The translations under genes were made by a program, and so were the position numbers. Of a DNA stretch of 6,824 nt, positions 1-5,046 are shown one piece after another. This stretch comes from Flavobacterium sp. GTDB taxonomy: Bacteria; Bacteroidota; Bacteroidia; Flavobacteriales; Flavobacteriaceae. The notes under the pieces are model-generated. The model was not told where the DNA came from and did no database searches. It was given only the letters and a program-made list of their open reading frames with translations. Where the stretch lies: the NCBI GenBank assembly GCA_024709705.1, contig JANJWE010000318.1, positions 1 to 6,824 of the forward strand, read 5' to 3'. Position 1 is the first letter of the stretch. Every line of letters starts with the position of its first letter.

Positions 1-751
1 GCAGGGTGCGTGTAGAGGTGTTTATTTCGGGTTCGATGGCATAAATTTTAGCAGTGTAAAGGTCATTTTTGTCTGAAGTGTAAAATTTTAATTTCCCCTC
101 TTTTACAATTGAGTTTGCATATTTTTCAGGAACTGAAAAGCTAATTTTTACTTGATTGGAATTTACTAATTTGGCAATCGTTGATGTTGAGGAGACAAAA
201 GAACCAGGAGAGACATATCGAAGTCCAATTTTCCCACTAAATGGGGCTCTAATGACTGTTTTGGAGATTTGAGCTTGAATCAATTGAACTTGAGCTTGAC
301 TGCTAATCCATTCACTTCGGGCCACATCATATTCTTCTTGGCTTATAGCCTCTTTTTCTAGAAGTAATTTAGCTCTTCGTTCGTTTTCAGATGCTAAATT
401 TTGTTTGCTTTTTGCCTGTAATAGTTGAGCTTGAAGTTCAATGTCATTTACTTTAAGTAAAATTTGACCTTTAGTAACAACCGAGCCTTCATCAAATTGA
501 ATGTATTCAATTTTGCCGTTTATTTCACTTCGAATGTCCGTGCTTTCATTGGCCTCTATACTTCCTGCTAGGGTTAATTCTGTTTCAAATTTTTGAGGTT
601 TGGTGATTATTGCTTCTACTAAATTTTTATTTCCATTTCCTTTATTTAAAGGTGCTAATGTTTCTTTTTCTTGGTTTTTTATTATGCGATACACGATTAA
701 AGATAGTAATCCCAATGCTAAAAGAAAAAGTAAAATGTTCTTGGTTTTCAT
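1..751 (-). CDS. RND-type efflux periplasmic adaptor (membrane fusion protein), C-terminus cut by window edge
   Basis: The reverse strand from ATG at 751 is open to base 1 and gives 250 residues without a stop. Residues about 5-23 are a hydrophobic N-terminal anchor (MKTKNILLFLLALGLLSLIV) with no lipobox cysteine. Residues about 74-101 form the first half of a biotinyl/lipoyl-like domain (EINGKIEYI, then DEGSVVTKGQILLKV). Residues about 103-165 form a Gln/Ala/Glu-rich helical hairpin. Residues about 166-198 form the second lipoyl half, with the family hallmark RAPFSGKIG and SPGSFVSS. A beta-barrel domain follows, ending in the typical IEPEINTSTRTL motif at the edge. This order matches HlyD/AcrA/MdtA-type adaptors, which link an inner-membrane RND pump to an outer-membrane channel. 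About 100-130 C-terminal residues are probably missing. By family habit the RND pump gene would follow beyond the left edge, but it is not visible. The substrate (drug, metal or other) cannot be told from this part. The ATG at 751 is preferred because the anchor begins directly after it. Confidence 0.93.
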   Translation of the reverse strand, partial: MKTKNILLFLLALGLLSLIVYRIIKNQEKETLAPLNKGNGNKNLVEAIITKPQKFETELTLAGSIEANESTDIRSEINGKIEYIQFDEGSVVTKGQILLKVNDIELQAQLLQAKSKQNLASENERRAKLLLEKEAISQEEYDVARSEWISSQAQVQLIQAQISKTVIRAPFSGKIGLRYVSPGSFVSSTSTIAKLVNSNQVKISFSVPEKYANSIVKEGKLKFYTSDKNDLYTAKIYAIEPEINTSTRTL

Positions 752-967
752 AAGTTTTGGTAAAATTGGAATGACAAAACTAATTTTTAAAAATGTAACT
801 AACCCAAAGGTTTAATTTTATTTAACAGTCCTAAATTTTTCATTTTTCATTTAATATTTGTAAGATAAAAATTAAAAAAATATTTAAAAAATGCATTTCA
901 TCGAAAAAAATGTACACTTAAACGAATTTTGAGTATTTTTACACTGTTAAACTAATACAAGTATGTC
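752..967. other. Divergent intergenic region between efflux adaptor and LRR gene
   Basis: This stretch of about 216 bases separates two divergently oriented genes. It holds the candidate minus-strand promoter at 775-807. For the rightward LRR gene I find only near-matches to TAnnTTTG, namely GAATTTTG at 924-931 and TATTTTTA at 934-941, neither with a well-placed TTG, so no promoter is assigned. The TGTAGAA-type palindrome found further right does not occur here. The sequence from about 830 to 910 is A/T-run rich with no clear hairpin. Confidence 0.5.
775..807 (-). promoter_or_regulatory. Candidate Bacteroidota-type promoter for the efflux adaptor gene
   Basis: On the minus strand, TAGTTTTG (complement of 775-782) is a perfect match to the Bacteroidota -7 element TAnnTTTG. 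TTG (complement of 805-807) lies 22 bases upstream of it, within the 17-23 range usual for the -33 element. Transcription would begin near 768-770, giving a leader of about 20 bases before the ATG at 751. The match is read from the sequence. Promoter function is inferred, and chance matches are not rare in AT-rich DNA. Confidence 0.45.
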
Positions 968-1822
968 ATGAATAAATATATTTTTACATTCTTATTGATT
1001 TTTGTGAGCTTTACTTCATTTGCAGGTGTTTCTGTATCAGAGAAAAAGGCTTTAATTTCAATTTACCAATCATTGAATGGTAAAAATTGGAATACCAAAT
1101 GGGATTTAAATAAATCGGAGACTACGTGGTTTGGTGTTCAAATTGTGGGCGATAAAGTAATTGCTTTAGATTTATCCAATAATAACTTATCCGGAACAAT
1201 TCCAACTGAAATTGGTCAATTGGTTCATTTGCAAAAATTAAACTTATTCAAAAATCAGATTGAAGGTCAAATTCCTAATGTGTTCGGCTCCTTGAAAGAT
1301 TTAAAGGAATTGAATTTAGCTTTTAATAAGCTTTCAGGAAGTTTGCCTACTTCTTTTGTTGATGCAAGTTCGTTAAAAACAGTTGAGTTGTATATGAATC
1401 AATTATCCGGTGAATTGCCAATTTTAATTGGAAAATTACAGCAACTAGAAAATCTTTCTTTGTATAATAATAATTTTAGCGGTGAATTACCTAAATCAAT
1501 ATATGAATTAAAAAATCTTAAAATTCTTTTATTAAGTAGTAATTCATTCTCCGGAAAATTAAGTTACGAAATTGAGAATTTAAAAGCTCTTGAAAATTTG
1601 AGTTTATTTGAAAACAATTTTGTAGGTCAAGTACCTTTTGAGTTGGAATCTTTAACGCAGTTAAAAGAAATGAATATCTCTTACAACAAATTTAATGGGT
1701 TAATATCTTATGCTTTAGCCAAAAAAGATTCATTTCAAATGATGATGTTAAATGATAAAGGAGTGGCATACAAACTGCCATTAGTAACAGATAATACCGG
1801 AGTAGTAGGCTCACCTGATTAG
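968..1822 (+). CDS. Secreted plant-type leucine-rich-repeat protein
   Basis: This 284-residue protein starts with a clear signal peptide (residues 1-19, MNKYIFTFLLIFVSFTSFA, likely cut before G20). A short N-terminal cap follows (about 22-60), including the W..KWD...TTWFGV pattern typical of the region before plant-type LRRs. Eight 24-residue repeats then start at residues 67, 91, 115, 139, 163, 187, 211 and 235, following LxLxxNxLSGxIPxxIGxLxxLxx; the last is degenerate. The C-terminus (about 257-284) is a short polar tail ending GVVGSPD. No membrane anchor and no obvious type IX sorting domain is visible. Such LRRs are protein- or ligand-binding scaffolds, so an extracellular or periplasmic binding role is inferred but the partner is unknown. 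The gene appears monocistronic: an intrinsic terminator follows at 1849-1885 and the left neighbour is divergent. The ATG at 968 is chosen because the signal peptide begins there. Confidence 0.9.
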   Translation: MNKYIFTFLLIFVSFTSFAGVSVSEKKALISIYQSLNGKNWNTKWDLNKSETTWFGVQIVGDKVIALDLSNNNLSGTIPTEIGQLVHLQKLNLFKNQIEGQIPNVFGSLKDLKELNLAFNKLSGSLPTSFVDASSLKTVELYMNQLSGELPILIGKLQQLENLSLYNNNFSGELPKSIYELKNLKILLLSSNSFSGKLSYEIENLKALENLSLFENNFVGQVPFELESLTQLKEMNISYNKFNGLISYALAKKDSFQMMMLNDKGVAYKLPLVTDNTGVVGSPD

Positions 1823-1848
1823 TGATTTTTTTAAATTTATTTTTATAT

Positions 1849-1885
1849 AAAAACCCAACAGCATATTGTTGGGTTTTTTATTTTG
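1849..1885 (+). terminator. Intrinsic terminator of the LRR gene
   Basis: A perfect 12-bp stem is formed by AAAAACCCAACA (1849-1860) and TGTTGGGTTTTT (1867-1878), with the 6-base loop GCATAT. The T-rich tail runs to 1884. It lies 27 bases after the TAG at 1820-1822. The GC core CCCAACA/TGTTGGG stands out sharply from the AT-rich surroundings. The A-run on the left arm pairs with the T-run, so it may also stop transcription coming from the right. Confidence 0.9.
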
Positions 1886-2054
1886 TATTATATTTCTTAT
1901 TTTCTTATTTAAATTTTTAAATCTTCATTTTTTTTATTTCTTTATATTATTTCATATCAATGTTATATTTTTTTATTTTTTTAAAGAAATTGTTAAATTT
2001 TATAAAATACTTCATCATTTTTAAGGTTGTAATATCTTAGGGCAGGCTTCATTT

Positions 2055-2076
2055 TTTGTAGAACAAATTCTACAAA
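2055..2076. promoter_or_regulatory. Inverted-repeat operator candidate upstream of the kinase/regulator operon
   Basis: Perfect 9-base arms, TTTGTAGAA (2055-2063) and TTCTACAAA (2068-2076), flank the spacer CAAA. The core TGTAGAACAAATTCTACA (2057-2074) recurs base for base at 4890-4907, including the non-palindromic spacer. Exactly 43 bases separate the core from the TAATTTTG box at 2118. It would sit near -66 from the presumed start of transcription, a usual place for an activator. It is not followed by a T-run and so does not look like a terminator. The likely ligand is a dimeric DNA-binding protein; the adjacent LuxR-HTH response regulator is the best candidate by inference. Confidence 0.7.
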
Positions 2077-2117
2077 TAAAAATGAGATTGGAGTACAAAA
2101 CGAATGTTAATATGTGT

Positions 2118-2125
2118 TAATTTTG
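2118..2125 (+). promoter_or_regulatory. -7 element (TAnnTTTG) of the presumed kinase/regulator operon promoter
   Basis: TAATTTTG is a perfect match to the Bacteroidota -7 consensus. No TTG occurs 17-23 bases upstream; the nearest, at 2088-2090, is 27 bases away. This fits a promoter that needs an activator bound at the inverted repeat 43 bases upstream. The predicted start of transcription is near 2131, leaving a leader of roughly 130 bases. Confidence 0.5.
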
Positions 2126-2259
2126 CTAAATCCATATTTTTTTAAATTCTAAGAACCAAAGAATTATAATTTGAAGATTAGTTTTTAATTGTAAAACCAA
2201 TACTGAGAAACTTTTTTTCATTTTTTTTGAAAAATAAGTGAAAAGAAAAAATACCACAT

Positions 2260-4002
2260 ATGATTTCAAAAGTTAAAAGTTATCTTTTTCCGGAAATTAA
2301 AAATAAATCACGAAAAAAACTACATTACTCCTTATTGGGTTTGGTTGTTGCATTGCAATTTATTTTATTACTTATTGGTTATAATGAAGTTTTTAACCAA
2401 AAAAAACTAAATTCAATAACTGAAGATTTACAGGCTTCAAAGTTATCAGATAAGTTGGTTTCTGATGCAAAGGTGTCTTATTTAATAGCTCAAAATGATT
2501 TTTATAAATTTTTGTTAGCAAAAGACACCCTAGCTTTGAAGTCTTATTTTTCTGAAATGAGTGAATTTGTCAATTCTCTTCATTCTATTCATAACCTTCA
2601 AAATAAAACGAGAACTTTTAACGGATTAATAAAAAATCATACCCAAATAAATCAAGATATATCGTATTTGAAAATGAAAGTGGATTCCATGTTGTTATAC
2701 AATGATTATTTTGATTACAAAGACGATTCAGACCTTTTTAAAATCAAAGAATTTAAAGAAGATGAAATTTTAAACAGTGTAGATGTAGAATCTTTTGTGG
2801 TGGTAGACAGTATTTCAAGAAAAAGTCTTTTTAGTAGGTTGATGGCTGCTCTCTCCGGAAGAATTGACATTCAAAAAGAAATAATGAATGTCAAAGTAAC
2901 CATGAAATATGGTAAAAATACCGAAATCGGAAATATTGAGGAACAACTTAAGATGGCTTTTGACCATGTAACCCAACATTACAAATCACAATTTAATAAT
3001 TTACAACAAAATTTTGATCAAATACAAAAGAAAGATTTAGAACTATTGCAAAATAATTCAAAAATTGAAAGTGTTGTCAATTCATTACTTCAAAATTTTT
3101 CTCAAAACAATCAGCAAGCTTTAGAGCTGGGAGAAACACAATTTGAAAATCAAAAAGGATTAATGGAAGGTTTTAAATTTGTAATTGTATTTGGAATCAT
3201 AATAATATTAATTACGCTTTCAATTGTTTTAATACAATTTACAAAAATGGCTTTTGATTATGAAGAAAAGTTAGAAATGGCTCAGTTAAAGATTCAACAA
3301 AACTTAAATTTTAAAAATAGAATTGTTGGAATGATAAGTCATGAAGTAAGGTCTCCTTTGAGTTTAATTTCAATCTACAGTAAAATAATTCGTTCTAAAA
3401 TTCAGGATGATGAAGTCAAAGAAGTTTTTAAATCTGTTGATTTTACAACCCATTCCTTACTTTTAATGTCAAATCAAATTTTAGAGTTTTCAAAAAGTGA
3501 GAATGCCAAACTTGAATTGAAATTCAATACTTACAATTTGTATGAAGATTTAACAAAAATTACAAATTCTTTGAAAGATTTGGTTGAATCCAAAGGGAAT
3601 AAACTCAATCTGAAAATCGATATTGATAAAAATACAATGGTGTTTTCGGATGCGGTCAAAATTCATCAACTTCTCTATAATATCGTTGGGAATGCAAATA
3701 AGTTTACAGACCACGGAACGATTTCAATAGATGTTACAGAAAATTTAATAGCTCCAAAAAAACTCGAATTAAAATTTGAAATACAAGATACAGGTAGAGG
3801 CATTTCAGAAACCGATTTGAAATACGTTTTTGAAGCCTACCACCAAGGAACGATTTCTGAAAATGTAAACGATTTAGGAGCCGGATTAGGACTCAATTTA
3901 TGTAAAGAAATAGTTGAATTATTTAATGGTGAAATTAATTTGTCAAGTGAAGTTCACAAAGGGACTAGAGTAGAATTTAACATTTTTGTAGATAAAATAT
4001 AA
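2260..4002 (+). CDS. Membrane sensor histidine kinase with large helical extracytoplasmic region
   Basis: This 580-residue protein has a short basic cytoplasmic start. TM1 spans about 22-41 and TM2 about 305-327, with some 260 residues facing the periplasm between them. That region (about 45-304) is Gln/Asn/Ser/Lys rich and reads as mostly helical; I do not recognise it as a named sensor domain. The kinase core follows: a DHp domain with the H-box MISHEVRSPLSLIS (phospho-acceptor His361), then an HATPase_c domain with N-box LLYNIVGNANKFT (Asn474, Asn478), G1 box DTGRGIS (Asp510), F-like box YVFEAYHQG and G2 box GAGLGLNL (540-545). All expected catalytic motifs are intact. There is no receiver or HPt domain, so it should autophosphorylate and pass phosphate to a separate regulator. 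The response regulator gene starts 13 bases downstream, almost certainly as cognate partner in one transcript. The signal sensed is unknown. The ATG at 2260 is preceded by a purine-rich segment and directly precedes TM1. Confidence 0.95.
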   Translation: MISKVKSYLFPEIKNKSRKKLHYSLLGLVVALQFILLLIGYNEVFNQKKLNSITEDLQASKLSDKLVSDAKVSYLIAQNDFYKFLLAKDTLALKSYFSEMSEFVNSLHSIHNLQNKTRTFNGLIKNHTQINQDISYLKMKVDSMLLYNDYFDYKDDSDLFKIKEFKEDEILNSVDVESFVVVDSISRKSLFSRLMAALSGRIDIQKEIMNVKVTMKYGKNTEIGNIEEQLKMAFDHVTQHYKSQFNNLQQNFDQIQKKDLELLQNNSKIESVVNSLLQNFSQNNQQALELGETQFENQKGLMEGFKFVIVFGIIIILITLSIVLIQFTKMAFDYEEKLEMAQLKIQQNLNFKNRIVGMISHEVRSPLSLISIYSKIIRSKIQDDEVKEVFKSVDFTTHSLLLMSNQILEFSKSENAKLELKFNTYNLYEDLTKITNSLKDLVESKGNKLNLKIDIDKNTMVFSDAVKIHQLLYNIVGNANKFTDHGTISIDVTENLIAPKKLELKFEIQDTGRGISETDLKYVFEAYHQGTISENVNDLGAGLGLNLCKEIVELFNGEINLSSEVHKGTRVEFNIFVDKI

Positions 4003-4015
4003 TAAAAGCCCATAC

Positions 4016-4642
4016 ATGAAAAGTTTTTTGATAGCAGACGATCACGCAGTAGTAAGACAAGGATTAAGTTTGATTTTAAATGATATGTACAATAATCCAA
4101 TCATTTATCAAGTGGGAATGCTCGAAGAAATTCTCGAAGTAGTTCAAGTACAGATTATAGACGTGCTTATTTTGGATATTGCATTTCCTGAAGGCGATAG
4201 TATCTATGTGGTTCAAGAGGTAAAAAAAATTCAACCTAATTTAAAAATTTTAGTTTTTTCAGCTTATGATGAAGAGATTTATGCTTTGAGATATCTTAAC
4301 AAAGGAGCCGATGGTTATTTAAGTAAATTAAGTACAGATAATGTTATCAGAGATGCAATTTCATCAATTGTCAGTGAAGGAAAATACGTGAGTGAAAAAA
4401 CTAAAGAAAAAGCTTTCATGTCTTATGTGAAAGGACAAACTGTGAATGAGTTAGAGCATCTATCCGATAAAGAAATTGAAATAGCTAGATTATTAATAAA
4501 AGGGTATGGAAATTTAGAAATATCTAATATTTTAGGTATAAAAAAATCTACAGTTAGTACATATAAAAGCAGAATTTTTGATAAACTTAAAATTGATAAT
4601 GTCGTTGACTTACTTCAAATTTTTAAATCCAATAACTATTAA
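4016..4642 (+). CDS. NarL/FixJ-family response regulator (receiver + LuxR-type HTH)
   Basis: This 208-residue protein begins with a receiver domain (about 1-120). It carries the acidic pocket Asp8-Asp9, phospho-acceptor Asp54 (DVLILDIAFPEGD), switch Ser82 (ILVFSAYDEE) and Lys104 (ADGYLSKLS). A linker of about 25 residues leads to a GerE/LuxR-type helix-turn-helix (about 147-205), with LSDKEIEIARLLIKGYGNLEI and a recognition region around IKKSTVSTYKSRIFDKL. Length and order match BvgA/FimZ/NarL-type transcription factors, which dimerise and bind inverted repeats when phosphorylated. All phosphotransfer residues are present. It lies 13 bases after the kinase gene and is surely its partner. Likely targets, by inference, are the two identical palindromes at 2057-2074 (its own operon) and 4890-4907 (the next gene). 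No clear intrinsic terminator follows the TAA. Confidence 0.96.
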   Translation: MKSFLIADDHAVVRQGLSLILNDMYNNPIIYQVGMLEEILEVVQVQIIDVLILDIAFPEGDSIYVVQEVKKIQPNLKILVFSAYDEEIYALRYLNKGADGYLSKLSTDNVIRDAISSIVSEGKYVSEKTKEKAFMSYVKGQTVNELEHLSDKEIEIARLLIKGYGNLEISNILGIKKSTVSTYKSRIFDKLKIDNVVDLLQIFKSNNY

Positions 4643-4866
4643 TAAGACCTCATTGGTTTAAAATTATTCAATAGATTTCCTTTCTTTTTCTTAAAAATAA
4701 AATGAAATATATTAAAATGCGGAAGATTTTACTTCTACAGGAGACTCTTTTTTTTCAAAAACAATTTAAATAAAGTTTTGCGGTTTCTGATATACTTTGA
4801 ATTTTATCGTTAAACTGTAATACTCTTTGTTTTTTATAAGAAAATACACTGTTTTATCTTGTTTAG

Positions 4867-4933
4867 TTGTAGTTTTTTTTAGTTCAACTTGTAGAACAAA
4901 TTCTACACTTTAATAATTAAAGTTCTACAAGTT
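4867..4933. promoter_or_regulatory. Compound operator: palindrome plus two symmetric half-sites
   Basis: The core TGTAGAACAAATTCTACA (4890-4907) is identical to the one at 2057-2074. Two outer half-sites, TTGTAG at 4867-4872 and CTACAA at 4925-4930, are mirror images about the same centre (4898.5). GTAG occurs at 4869 and 4891 and CTAC at 4903 and 4925, so each outer half-site is 22 bases, about two helical turns, from the inner one of the same orientation. The right outer half-site is also part of a longer perfect repeat, with AACTTGTAGAAC (4886-4897) matched by GTTCTACAAGTT (4922-4933). The layout suggests cooperative binding of two or more dimers on one DNA face. The core lies 43 bases before the -7 box. 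Confidence 0.7.
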
Positions 4934-4950
4934 ATTTAAAATCAGTAATT

Positions 4951-4958
4951 TATATTTG
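4951..4958 (+). promoter_or_regulatory. -7 element (TAnnTTTG) of the presumed lectin-like protein promoter
   Basis: TATATTTG is a perfect -7 consensus match. No TTG lies at the usual -33 position; the half-site CTACAA (4925-4930) occupies roughly that place. This suggests an activator takes over that contact. Transcription would start near 4964, about 83 bases before the ATG at 5047. Confidence 0.55.
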
Positions 4959-5046
4959 TAGGCACTGTATAGCCGAACCAATACTTATCATGAATTTGAT
5001 GTGTGTTGAAGTACAGTTCAATTTACAAATTAAATTTTATCTGATT

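Larger units (their letters stand above)
1823..2259. other. Gene-free regulatory stretch upstream of the two-component operon
   Basis: These 437 bases contain no credible coding sequence. They hold the LRR gene terminator (1849-1885), an extremely AT-rich spacer (about 1886-2040), an inverted repeat (2055-2076), a TAnnTTTG box (2118-2125), and a leader of about 125-130 bases before the kinase ATG at 2260. The leader contains T7 (2212-2218) and T8 (2221-2228) runs followed by a purine-rich segment, gtgaaaagaaaaaa (2238-2251). That segment is the only ribosome-binding-like sequence before the kinase start. I see no riboswitch-like fold and no small gene. Confidence 0.6.
4643..5046. other. Gene-free regulatory stretch upstream of the lectin-like surface protein
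   Basis: These 404 bases separate the response regulator stop from the next ATG. The first part (4643-4860) is AT-rich and shows no strong terminator hairpin and no credible gene. The second part carries a cluster of TGTAGAA-type half-sites (4867-4933), a TAnnTTTG box (4951-4958) and a leader of about 80 bases. A further lone TTCTAC occurs at 4733-4738, too far upstream to fit the same array and possibly chance. Confidence 0.6.

Noticed and set aside
600..815. Plus-strand open frame of 71 codons
   Set aside because: It lies opposite the efflux adaptor gene, whose minus-strand product has clear family motifs. The 71-residue product has no recognisable feature.
2055..2076. The inverted repeat read as a transcription terminator
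   Set aside because: The 9-bp stem has only two G/C pairs, no T-run follows it, the LRR gene already has a strong terminator at 1849-1885, and the same core recurs before another promoter. All of this fits an operator better.
2212..2228. T7 and T8 runs in the kinase operon leader as a phase-variable tract
   Set aside because: Runs of this length are common in this AT-rich DNA, lie in a noncoding leader about 30-50 bases before the start codon, and show nothing that would make length changes matter.
4720..4752. Possible terminator after the response regulator (GAAG/CTTC hairpin followed by GGAGACTC and T8)
   Set aside because: The GAAG/CTTC stem is only about 4 bp and is separated from the T-run by 13 bases; GAGACTC gives only a 3-bp stem. 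It is too weak to call.
4702..4773. Small open frame starting MKYIKMRKILLLQ, 23 codons
   Set aside because: It is short, has no clear promoter or ribosome-binding sequence and lies in AT-rich intergenic DNA where such frames are expected by chance.
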